Part shown: piece after piece, positions 1 to 6,169 of the stretch
Layout: the number at the start of each line of letters is the position of its first letter
How positions within the stretch are numbered: the first letter of the stretch is position 1
Source of the DNA: Terriglobus sp.
GTDB taxonomy: Bacteria > Acidobacteriota > Terriglobia > Terriglobales > Acidobacteriaceae
Direction: 5' to 3'
Assembly: GCA_023265355.1 (NCBI GenBank)
Contig: JAHFTZ010000028.1
Coordinates: 431 to 11,532 of the forward strand
Length of the DNA stretch: 11,102 bases
Translations under genes and position numbers: made by a program
Notes under the pieces: generated by a model
Told to the model about the DNA's origin: nothing
Database searches by the model: none
The model's input: only the letters and a program-made list of their open reading frames with translations

Positions 1-1
1 C

Positions 2-601
2 GACGTGACCGAGATCACAACCGCCCTACGCAACCTTCTCGATCCCGCAGATAAGGTCTACCTGGTGCCCTCGCAGAACGCCATCTTTGTTCAAGGAACT
101 CCCGCCCAGCTCCTTCTTGCAGAGAAACTCATCGGCGACCTGGACCGGTTGAAGAAAACCTACCGCCTCACGTACACCATCACCGAGATGGACGGAAGTA
201 AGCGCGTCGGCACGCAGCACTTCTCTGTCATCGTCGTCTCGGGTGGACGGACTACGCTCAAACAGGGTAGCCGCGTGCCGCTTATCACCGGTGTAAGCGC
301 CTCCCCCACATCTCCACACAATAGCCAGGTGCAGTATATTGATGTGGGCCTGAACATTGACGCTTCCCTGGACGAGTACGTCGATGGGATGAAAGGCATC
401 CGGCTGCGCACCAAGGTCGAGCAATCCGGCATCGCGGAAGAAAAGTCGAGCGTGGGCCTGCAGGATCCCGTCATCCGGCAGACCTTACTCGAAGGGACCT
501 CCATCCTCACCTTGAACAAACCGCTTGTTCTGGGCGGCCTGGATCTCCCCGGCAGCACCCGGCATCAAGAGGTTGAAGTAGTCCTGGAACTGGCGCGATA
601 G
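2..601 (+). CDS. Secretin-like protein (type II/III secretion family), C-terminal part
   Basis: The gene is cut by the left edge. The frame is open to the first codon and the GTG at position 5 is probably an internal valine, so no start is assigned. The visible ~199 residues begin with a short secretin N-domain-like segment (VYLVPSQNAIFVQGTP, then LIGDLDR, the NolW/STN pattern of a beta-alpha-beta module ending in D-R). A C-terminal half follows that reads like the secretin core: GSRVPLITG, then QVQYIDVGLNIDASL, a KVEQS strand, VIRQTLLEGTSILTLNKPLVLGGLD, and a final EVEVVLEL strand. In secretins this region builds the outer-membrane beta-barrel. Here it stops soon after the GGLD turn, so the protein may be a short stand-alone secretin-related protein rather than a complete gate. 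The next gene starts 225 bases downstream and is unrelated. Family assignment is moderately sure; a role in secretion or pilus biogenesis is inference. Confidence 0.65.
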   Translation, partial: DVTEITTALRNLLDPADKVYLVPSQNAIFVQGTPAQLLLAEKLIGDLDRLKKTYRLTYTITEMDGSKRVGTQHFSVIVVSGGRTTLKQGSRVPLITGVSASPTSPHNSQVQYIDVGLNIDASLDEYVDGMKGIRLRTKVEQSGIAEEKSSVGLQDPVIRQTLLEGTSILTLNKPLVLGGLDLPGSTRHQEVEVVLELAR

Positions 602-826
602 GGACACATCACTCCACAATAAGGCCGGAGGCTCGCCGTCTTCCTCTCTTGCATCGGCATCTAAGGCATGATGTCCCCTGTTGTCGGCAGAGGCAACAAC
701 GGGATCGGCCCTTTGATGCCCCGGTGGGTCGCCCTCCACTACGAGTAAAGGGCAGTGAAGCGTTACTGCCTGAAACTTTTCTATCTCCAACCGAAACTTA
801 CCTCACATCCTTTAGTCCAAACCCGC

Positions 827-1906
827 ATGAGACACAAAACAGCACCCTGCATCGCTCTCGCGTTCGCCTGCCTTCTCGGTCGCGATGCCCCGCTCGCGCA
901 GAGTCCCAGGCTCGCCCGGGAGATCCCTCCGCTGTTGCTGCAGGAACATGTCCCCAGCGTCTCCATCGCGCAGATCCAAAACGGCAGGATCACACTGTTA
1001 CGCGCCTACGGCCAACAGGACTCAAACAAGCCTGCTACACCGCGCACGCTCTATAACATCGCCTCACTCACAAAACCCATTACGGCCCAGGTCGCTCTGC
1101 GTCTTCTATCGCAGGGGAAATTCACCCTGGACGAACCGATGGCGACCACGTGGGCCGATCCCGATCTTGCCAATGACGAGCGGCGGCTCCTTCTCACGCC
1201 TCGCATCGCCCTGTCTCATCAGACCGGCTTTCCCAACTGGCGTTCTGAGACCGGTAACGTGCTCACATTCAAGTTCACACCCGGCGCGCGGTATGGATAC
1301 TCCGGAGAAGGCTTCGAGTACCTTGCACGCTTCATGGAAAAGAAGACCGGCCTGCCCCTCGATGCCAACGCAAACAAACTCATCTTCGACCCGCTCGGCA
1401 TGCACGACACGGCCTTCACGCGTCAGCCCTGGTTTGAAGGCCGCGTGGCCGCACCTGCGGACGAAAAGGGCAACTGGCTCACGCCTCGCTTCGCAGACCA
1501 TCCCATCTCCGCGGACATGGTCTACACCACGGCCAGGGACTACGCTCTCCTCCTGCAGGCCGTGCTGCAGAACCGCGGCATCACGAAAGACATAGCAAAA
1601 GAGCGCGACACCATCCAGGTAAACCTCAAAGAAGAGATGTGTTCCAGGCTCCCCACCGGTCTGTGTCCCGATGCCCTGGGCAGCGGCCTGAGCTGGCAGA
1701 TCCTCCGCTTCAAAGACACGACCGTCATGATGCATACCGGCCACGATCCCGGTCTCTACACCTTCGCCTACTTCTCGCCCACGACTCGCTCCGGCGCAGT
1801 TATTCTCACAAACGGCGAAAACGGAAAAAAGCTCGTCCCTGCGATTCTCCGTGCTCTCGATGCCCCATCCGAGTTCGTAGACGTGCTTGCCACTACGATG
1901 AAGTAA
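827..1906 (+). CDS. Secreted serine hydrolase, beta-lactamase/penicillin-binding (class C-like) family
   Basis: The predicted protein has 359 residues and begins with an export signal (a basic MRHK start, then a hydrophobic stretch ending near ALAFACLLGRDAPLAQ), so it should act in the periplasm or outside the cell. The hydrolase signature is present: S80-L-T-K83, the nucleophile tetrad S-x-x-K, within YNIASLTKPITAQ; Y158-S-G at the position of the second motif (usually Y-x-N); and H303-T-G305 for the K/H-T-G triad near the end. Length and motif order fit the family of class C beta-lactamases, D-aminopeptidases and EstB-type esterases. Substrate cannot be read from the sequence, and a true antibiotic-resistance role is not supported. 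The frame is open upstream to 755, but ATG 827 is chosen because it places the signal peptide at the N-terminus. No clear ribosome binding site precedes it. The gene appears monocistronic, with 58 bases to the next start. Confidence 0.85.
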   Translation: MRHKTAPCIALAFACLLGRDAPLAQSPRLAREIPPLLLQEHVPSVSIAQIQNGRITLLRAYGQQDSNKPATPRTLYNIASLTKPITAQVALRLLSQGKFTLDEPMATTWADPDLANDERRLLLTPRIALSHQTGFPNWRSETGNVLTFKFTPGARYGYSGEGFEYLARFMEKKTGLPLDANANKLIFDPLGMHDTAFTRQPWFEGRVAAPADEKGNWLTPRFADHPISADMVYTTARDYALLLQAVLQNRGITKDIAKERDTIQVNLKEEMCSRLPTGLCPDALGSGLSWQILRFKDTTVMMHTGHDPGLYTFAYFSPTTRSGAVILTNGENGKKLVPAILRALDAPSEFVDVLATTMK

Positions 1907-1964
1907 CTCGTGCAAGAAGCCTGCCGCTCGATGCTAAAATCCGCGCAGAGAGTGAGTCCCTTAC

Positions 1965-2849
1965 ATGACGCGCATAAGTAAAATGAAGTTCTTCTCGGCC
2001 TTTCTGATCCTCACCACCGTCCAAGTCGCACACGCACAGAATCCAAAGCTCTCCGTCCACTGGGAAGAGCTCACCGGTCCGGACTTCGTCACCGCCATCC
2101 ACCAGGCGCAGAACACCTGCATCCTTCCCATCGGCATCATGGAAAAGCACAGTCCACACCTGCCCATCGGCTCCGATCTGATCAACGCGCGTTACGCCGC
2201 CATCCACGCCGCGCAGCAGAACTACGCCGTCGTCTTCCCTGAGTATTACTTCGGACAGATCTCGGAAGCGCGCCACGAGCCCGGCACCGTCTCCTACAGC
2301 CGCGACCTGCAGCTTGCCCTGCTCCAGGCCACGACGGACGAGATGTCCCGCAACGGCTGCAAGAAGATCCTGATCGTCAACGGGCACGGCGGCAACACCA
2401 GCCTTCTTCCTTACTTCGCCCAGTCGCAGCTCGATAAGCCGCATGACTACGTCGTCTACCTCTTCTCCCAGCGCACCCCGGCCAGCGGTGGACCGAAGAA
2501 GAAGTCCACCAACGACCAGCACGCCGGTTAGAGCGAGACCTCCAAGCTGATGATCACGCACCCGGACCTCGTCCACCCCGAGCGCGCTACGCAGGAGTCC
2601 GGCGCCGACCAGCATCATCTCAACCTGCCCGAAGGCGTCTACACAGGCATCTGGTGGTACGCCAGCTTCCCCGACCACTACGCAGGCGACGGCGCAGTCG
2701 CAACCCACGAGCTTGGCGAATACCAGATGAAGTGGTGGGTCGACTCCGTCACCAAAACCCTTATCGCCATCAAGGCCGACGATGTCAGCCTCAAACTCCA
2801 AAACGAGTTCTACGAGAAGAGCGCGCATCCGCTCGACACCAAACAGTAA
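1965..2849 (+). pseudogene. Creatininase-family amidohydrolase, interrupted by an in-frame TAG
   Basis: One continuous reading frame encodes an exported creatininase-family metal hydrolase, but codon 189 (2529-2531) is TAG. The first part starts with a signal peptide (MKFFSAFLILTTVQVAHAQ; start at ATG 1965, or ATG 1983, which begins exactly at that peptide). It carries the metal-binding pattern E60-x-H62 and D71 in IMEKHSPHLPIGSD, and the NGHGGN loop with H141. The stop falls inside the next conserved motif: DQHAG-stop-SETS, matching the family pattern H-A-G-x-x-E-T-S, whose His and Glu lie at the active site. Reading continues in the same frame for about 105 residues (HPDLVHPERA, then HHLNLPEGVYTGIWWYASFPDHY) to TAA at 2847-2849. 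The whole would be ~294 residues, a normal family length. A G-to-T change of GAG is the simplest explanation. The product is probably inactive unless the stop is read through or is a sequencing error. ATG 2550 could restart translation, but would give only the C-terminal part. Confidence 0.85.
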
Positions 2850-2938
2850 GAAGGGGGTCGCCGCGACATCTCCCGCTCTCTGCTCGGCGGAATCTCACCA
2901 AACCTAGAGATTCCGCAGTCGTGATCTAAACTCATCTC

Positions 2939-3739
2939 ATGCCGCAGTTCACCCCAGTTTCGAAGACCCTGCGCGCTGCCTTTCTCCCCATCGCAAAGCA
3001 CAACCTCCGTACGTCGTTCCGCGCGGTCCGTCTTGCCAACGCAACGCGCCTGCGCAAGGAAGACGCCCCACTCGTCGTCACACTGAATCACGCCTCCTGG
3101 TGGGATCCCCTCGCCTGCATGGTTCTCTCGACCAGCCTCATGCCCACGCGGAATCACTACGCCCCCATGGAGACCACGGCCCTCGACCGCTTTCCGTTCT
3201 TCCGCAAACTCGGCGTCTTTCCGCTCGAACCCGGCACACCGCGCGGTGCCGCTCACTTCCTCCGCACCGCGCAGCAGATCGTCCTTGACCGGAAGAACGT
3301 CCTTTGGCTCACGCCGCAGGGTCGGTTCGCCGACGCCCGCCTCCGCCCCGCGGGCTTTGCGAACGGCATCGGTGCGCTCCTCGCCCGCAAACGCGAACTT
3401 ACCCTGCAGCCCATCGCGTTCGAATACGTCTTCTGGAACCAGCGTCTGCCGGAGCTTCTCATCAACATCGGAGCGCCCCTCTTCGTCACCCCCAGCGACA
3501 GGCACACGACGCAGGAGTGGACCGCGCTCGCCGAAGCCGCCACCGTCGCAACGCAGGATGAGCTCAAAGAGCTGGCACTCACCCGAGATCCCGCGCCCTT
3601 CACCACCTTGCTCGAAGGGACGAGCGGAACCGGCGGCGTCTATGGCATCCTCCAGCGCCTGCGCGGCAAACACCTCTCCGCCGATCATCCCGGCGGGCCG
3701 CCCGGACCGGCCGGACCGGCCGGACCGGCCTCGAAGTAA
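2939..3739 (+). CDS. PlsC-like 1-acyl-glycerol-phosphate acyltransferase family protein
   Basis: The 266-residue protein belongs to the PlsC/LPLAT acyltransferases, which transfer acyl groups to glycerolipids or related acceptors at the inner membrane. Motif I is NHASWWDPL with the catalytic H51-x4-D56. Motif II appears as FPFFRKLGVFPLE (residues 85-97), and motif III as LWLTPQGRF (about 122-130), a PQGR form in place of the usual EGTRS. No strong transmembrane helix is visible, so it is probably a peripheral membrane enzyme. The tail is a Gly-Pro-Ala run (PPGPAGPAGPASK) encoded by a 9-bp tandem repeat. ATG 2939 is chosen because the N-terminus reads naturally from there, though no clear ribosome binding site is seen. 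The stop touches the start of the glycosyltransferase gene, so the two are almost certainly co-transcribed and translationally coupled. An acceptor other than lysophosphatidate, such as a glycolipid, is possible given that partner. Confidence 0.85.
   Translation: MPQFTPVSKTLRAAFLPIAKHNLRTSFRAVRLANATRLRKEDAPLVVTLNHASWWDPLACMVLSTSLMPTRNHYAPMETTALDRFPFFRKLGVFPLEPGTPRGAAHFLRTAQQIVLDRKNVLWLTPQGRFADARLRPAGFANGIGALLARKRELTLQPIAFEYVFWNQRLPELLINIGAPLFVTPSDRHTTQEWTALAEAATVATQDELKELALTRDPAPFTTLLEGTSGTGGVYGILQRLRGKHLSADHPGGPPGPAGPAGPASK
3702..3728 (+). repeat. 9-bp tandem repeat, three copies, in the acyltransferase C-terminus
   Basis: The unit CCGGACCGG occurs three times head to tail (3702-3710, 3711-3719, 3720-3728), with a partial CC after the last. 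It is in frame and encodes Gly-Pro-Ala repeats forming the end of the acyltransferase. Copy-number change would alter the tail by three residues per unit without a frameshift. The repeat ends nine bases before the stop and 11 bases before the next gene's start. Confidence 0.9.
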
Positions 3740-4858
3740 ATGCTCGCTCTCTCCATCGCCGCAATTCTCTGCGCTCTCATTCCGGCGATGATGTTCTGCC
3801 TCAATCTCTTCGAGTACCGCACCCCGCAACCTGGCACTGCGCGCGAGAAGATCACCCTCATCTTCCCGGTGCGCAATGAAGCCGCAGGGATCGCCGCAGC
3901 CCTCAAGCACGCACTCGCAAGCGCCAACACAACACTCGAAATCATCGTGGTCGACGACCACTCCACGGACAGCACAGCCGAGATCGTCCAGATCCTGGCA
4001 CGGAGCTATCCAGCAATTCGGCTCATCTCTTCGGCCTCACTTCCGGCAGGCTGGAACGGAAAACAACACGCCTGCTGGCAGGGCGCGCAGAACGCCTCGC
4101 ACGATCTCCTCTGCTTTGTAGACGCCGACGTTCGACTCGCACCCGAAGCCCTCACGCGCATGGCCGGGTTCCTTCATCAGACCAACTCCGGTCTGGTCAG
4201 CGGCTTCCCCCTCCAGCAGACGGTCACTACGCTGGAGTATCTTCTTCTGCCCCTGATCCACTTTATCCTTCTCGGCCTTCTTCCCATGCGCCAGATGGCG
4301 CGCAGCACCAGTGCCGCCTACGCCGCTGGTTGTGGGCAGTTCATTCTCTGCCGTCGCTCAACCTACTTCGCCGTAGGCGGACACTCCGCCATCCGCCAGA
4401 CGATGCACGACGGTCTTCTGCTGCCTCGTCTGTTCCGCCAGCACGGCCACCTCACACGCCTCGCGGACCTCACCACACTCGCAACCTGCCGCATGTATAC
4501 CAACGCACGCGACACATGGAACGGCCTGAGCAAGAACGCCACCGAAGGCATGGCCACACCCACGCTTCTCCCGCCTTTGACGCTCTTCCTCGCCCTCGGA
4601 CAGATCCTCCCGCTTCCTCTGCTCCTGGCCTCCCTCTACACACACAACCCCGCGGCAACCAACCTCAGCGCAACAGCCCTGGCCCTCGCCTACCTTCCAA
4701 GAGTCCTCGGCGTCCTCCGCTTCCGCCAATCTATCCGGGGAGCACTCCTGCACCCGCTAGGCATAGCAACCCTGCTTGCTCTGCAATGGACCGCGTTCGT
4801 CCAAAAAGCCCGCGGCAAGACGGCCACGTGGAAAAGGCGCTCCTACCCCACCAACTGA
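3740..4858 (+). CDS. Membrane glycosyltransferase family 2 (CrtQ/HpnB-like)
   Basis: The 372-residue protein starts with a membrane helix (about residues 1-23), followed by a GT-A fold domain: TLIFPVRNEAAGI, EIIVVDDHSTDST, the LPAGWNGKQHACWQGA segment (about 102-116) and FVDADV, whose D128-A-D130 is the metal/nucleotide-sugar DxD motif. A HDG at 223-225 lies where family members often have an acidic ED motif. Further hydrophobic segments lie near 163-182, 276-298, 308-328 and 335-353, and a WKRRSY basic patch ends the chain. The G-W-x-G-K-x-x-A-x-x-x-G pattern and layout resemble glycosyltransferases acting on lipid acceptors (CrtQ of carotenoid glycoside synthesis, HpnB associated with hopanoid clusters). 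The start ATG directly follows the stop of the acyltransferase gene. The pair suggests synthesis of an acylated glycolipid, carotenoid or hopanoid ester at the inner membrane. Family is sure; acceptor is unknown. Confidence 0.85.
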   Translation: MLALSIAAILCALIPAMMFCLNLFEYRTPQPGTAREKITLIFPVRNEAAGIAAALKHALASANTTLEIIVVDDHSTDSTAEIVQILARSYPAIRLISSASLPAGWNGKQHACWQGAQNASHDLLCFVDADVRLAPEALTRMAGFLHQTNSGLVSGFPLQQTVTTLEYLLLPLIHFILLGLLPMRQMARSTSAAYAAGCGQFILCRRSTYFAVGGHSAIRQTMHDGLLLPRLFRQHGHLTRLADLTTLATCRMYTNARDTWNGLSKNATEGMATPTLLPPLTLFLALGQILPLPLLLASLYTHNPAATNLSATALALAYLPRVLGVLRFRQSIRGALLHPLGIATLLALQWTAFVQKARGKTATWKRRSYPTN

Positions 4859-4882
4859 AACCAGGCCCAGTGGAGAACGAAA

Positions 4883-4916
4883 CCGGGTGCCCCATGTCCC
4901 GATTTTGGGACATATG
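4883..4916 (+). repeat. GGGTGCCCCAT hairpin repeat, copy 1
   Basis: A left box CCGGGTGCCCC is followed by a perfect inverted repeat: ATGTCCC (4894-4900), loop GATTTT, GGGACAT (4907-4913). The first 19 bases (4883-4901) are identical to those of the copy at 8326-8344. There is no run of T after the stem, so this copy is a poor terminator candidate for the upstream glycosyltransferase gene even though it lies 25 bases after its stop. Confidence 0.85.
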
Positions 4917-4970
4917 TTATACGTAAAGCACATCGTCCTCTCGAAGAGCGACCTCTACGAAAGCCGAAAC

Positions 4971-5022
4971 AACAGATCTCTCCGCTCCGCGACGATGAAG
5001 CTGTCGCTCCGGTCGAGATGAC
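4971..5022 (-). repeat. GTCATYTCGACC repeat, half element A
   Basis: Read on the minus strand this starts GTCATCTCGACCGGAGCG and ends GCGGAGAGATCTG, the same two blocks as in the elements at 5050-5163 and 10690-10816, here separated by about 28 extra bases. It points towards the next copy, so the pair 4971-5022 and 5050-5163 is head to head. With the two repeats flanking it, it accounts for most of the gene-free stretch 4859-5189, in which I see no credible coding sequence. Confidence 0.75.
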
Positions 5023-5049
5023 GAAGGTTTCATGCCCGACACCAACACC

Positions 5050-5163
5050 GTCATTTCGACCGAGCGCGTAGCGTGAGCGGAGAAATCTGCTTTTGTGCGC
5101 CGAAGGCGCATCCTATCGCGCTCCGCGCGATAGCAGCAGATCCCCGCTTCCCTACGGCATGAC
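5050..5163 (+). repeat. GTCATYTCGACC palindromic repeat, full element B
   Basis: The element is bounded by GTCAT and ATGAC. The left arm has GTCATTTCGACCGAGC and, after an 11-base insertion, GCGGAGAAATCTGCTT. The right arm (5134-5163) is a diverged inverted version, AGCGGGGATCTGCTG when reverse complemented. Between them lie two perfect hairpins: TGCGCC/GGCGCA with loop GAA (5096-5110) and CTATCGCGC/GCGCGATAG with loop TCC (5113-5133). It has no coding capacity. It lies 26 bases beyond the stop of the convergent TIGR03435 gene and may shape the 3' end of transcripts from either side. Confidence 0.85.
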
Positions 5164-5189
5164 AAAAAAGACAGAGCGGCGACAAAAAT

Positions 5190-5972
5190 CTAGTTCTCCG
5201 TCGGCATCTCCACATGATCTACCACCAACGTCTCCACAGGACCCTTCGCCGGCCGGAGCTTCAACCCAAGCTGCTCCTGCAACGCCGTAAAGAGTCCTGG
5301 TTCGGCATCCGGAGAGGTATCCGGACTATCTTCAGGCGTCCACTTCATGGCCAGGTCGTACTTCTCCGCCAGCCCCGTCTTGTCAATCACCGTCCGATGC
5401 ACCTGGTGGGACAGGGTCTCTGCAAGAGATTTCATCGAATCGCCATGCGTCGTCAACTCAGTCCCGTGGCCATGGCTGTTCACGCTCGTGCCCGCATTCC
5501 TCCCCGGAGCATCCGCCGTCCGCTGAAACTTCGGCCCGTTCCCCACCACGACGAGCTCGAAAACAGGAAGAGTCTTCGTCTCCGTATGCGCCTGCAGGTG
5601 AAAGCGTTCCAGCAGCGCGGGCAAAAGCATCTCCCGGCGCTCCTTCGGTGTCAGCTTCCTCAGAGCATCCATATCGGGCTCCACCACCTTCGCCGCAATA
5701 TCGAATCTCTGCGAATCGATATCCCCGGGAATCCCCGAGATCAGCGTCTCGCGAACGTCATACACCGACTGCAGAAGCATCTTCACAGAGACGTTCGTCG
5801 CGTTGTAGTACGCCGTGGCGGAACTTATATGAACCGACCCACTCCCCGTCTTGTTCGGCTTGATCGACACAGCGTCATACGTCGGAACGGTCGCCACCTG
5901 CGCCCGCGCCACGGACGAAACAAACACAAAGACAAGAACGGCTCTCCACAGAACGGGCTTGCTCAGAAACAT
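5190..5972 (-). CDS. TIGR03435 family exported protein
   Basis: The 260-residue protein has an N-terminal export signal (MFLSKPVLWR, a hydrophobic stretch, then ARAQ near residue 25). Diagnostic features of the TIGR03435 family follow in order: YDAVSIKPN near residue 32, a middle part with SGIPGDIDSQRFDIAAK and RREMLLPALLERFHLQAH, KTLPVFELVV, then VIDKTGLAEKYDLAMKWTPE (195-214), and the C-terminal PGLFTALQEQLGLKL, VVDHVEMPTEN. The family is abundant in soil Acidobacteriota and has no established function; some members are associated with regulatory BlaR-like fusions, but no such domain is present here. The start at 5972 is supported by GAGGAG (complement of 5979-5984) six bases upstream. It is the only minus-strand gene, divergent from trmFO and convergent towards the glycosyltransferase operon. 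Confidence 0.9.
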   Translation of the reverse strand: MFLSKPVLWRAVLVFVFVSSVARAQVATVPTYDAVSIKPNKTGSGSVHISSATAYYNATNVSVKMLLQSVYDVRETLISGIPGDIDSQRFDIAAKVVEPDMDALRKLTPKERREMLLPALLERFHLQAHTETKTLPVFELVVVGNGPKFQRTADAPGRNAGTSVNSHGHGTELTTHGDSMKSLAETLSHQVHRTVIDKTGLAEKYDLAMKWTPEDSPDTSPDAEPGLFTALQEQLGLKLRPAKGPVETLVVDHVEMPTEN

Positions 5973-6017
5973 CGAACGCTCCTCGAGAATCAGAATCGCA
6001 TAAGGCCGAGAGCTGGT

Positions 6018-6047
6018 TTGACGTGCCGAACTCCAGAACCGTATCTA
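6018..6047 (+). promoter_or_regulatory. Possible sigma-70-type promoter for trmFO
   Basis: TTGACG (6018-6023) matches five of six bases of a -35 box. After 18 bases comes the weaker TATCTA (6042-6047), and TAAAAT overlaps at 6046-6051. It sits in the 197-base gap between divergent genes, and transcription from it would carry the 6064-6100 hairpin in the trmFO leader. The -10 match is poor, so this is only a suggestion. Confidence 0.3.
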
Positions 6048-6053
6048 AAATAA

Positions 6054-6100
6054 CGGGTCCGTGCCCCATTCTTTCTCGGCTTTATCGAGAAAGGGTGGGG
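6054..6100 (+). repeat. GGGT..GTGCCCCAT hairpin repeat, copy 2 (long stem)
   Basis: A left box CGGGTCCGTGCCCCAT leads into a 15-base stem: 6064-6078 (CCCCATTCTTTCTCG) pairs with 6086-6100 (CGAGAAAGGGTGGGG) using two G-T wobbles, with loop GCTTTAT. The box resembles the copies at 4883 and 8326 with CCG inserted, but the palindrome sequence is different. No T-run follows. The hairpin lies between the divergent TIGR03435 and trmFO genes, about 70 bases before the trmFO start. Confidence 0.75.
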
Positions 6101-6169
6101 TCGCGCAGAGCGCACAAACCAGATCTGTCAGGAAGGCGCTCTCCTCCCCACCTGCGAGACAATAGAGAT

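Noticed and set aside
660-720. A possible terminator or hairpin (TGTTG...CAACA flanked by CCC/GGG) between the secretin-like gene and the serine hydrolase.
   Set aside because: The stem is short and imperfect with a long loop and no T-run. I see nothing else supported in 602-826.
827-1906. Calling the serine hydrolase an antibiotic-resistance beta-lactamase because of SLTK and HTG motifs.
   Set aside because: These motifs are shared with esterases and peptidases, and the second motif is YSG rather than Y-x-N; the sequence does not show beta-lactam hydrolysis.
2529-2531. Recoding of TAG as pyrrolysine or another amino acid in the creatininase gene.
   Set aside because: No recoding structure is visible after the codon, and pyrrolysine use is not expected here; a point mutation or read error is simpler.
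1893-2828. A 311-codon open frame on the minus strand opposite the creatininase gene.
   Set aside because: It is the complement of a strongly coding frame with recognisable motifs; its own translation is V/G/D-rich with no family character, as expected of antisense frames in GC-rich DNA.
2810-3961. A 383-codon minus-strand open frame across the acyltransferase gene.
   Set aside because: It overlaps two well-supported plus-strand genes, spans their junction and the 9-bp repeat, and shows no motif; it is a GC-driven shadow.
5050-5163. A CRISPR-like array or tRNA-like fold in the repeat-rich gap.
   Set aside because: Repeats are inverted and mosaic, not regularly spaced direct repeats with unique spacers, and the hairpins do not make a cloverleaf.
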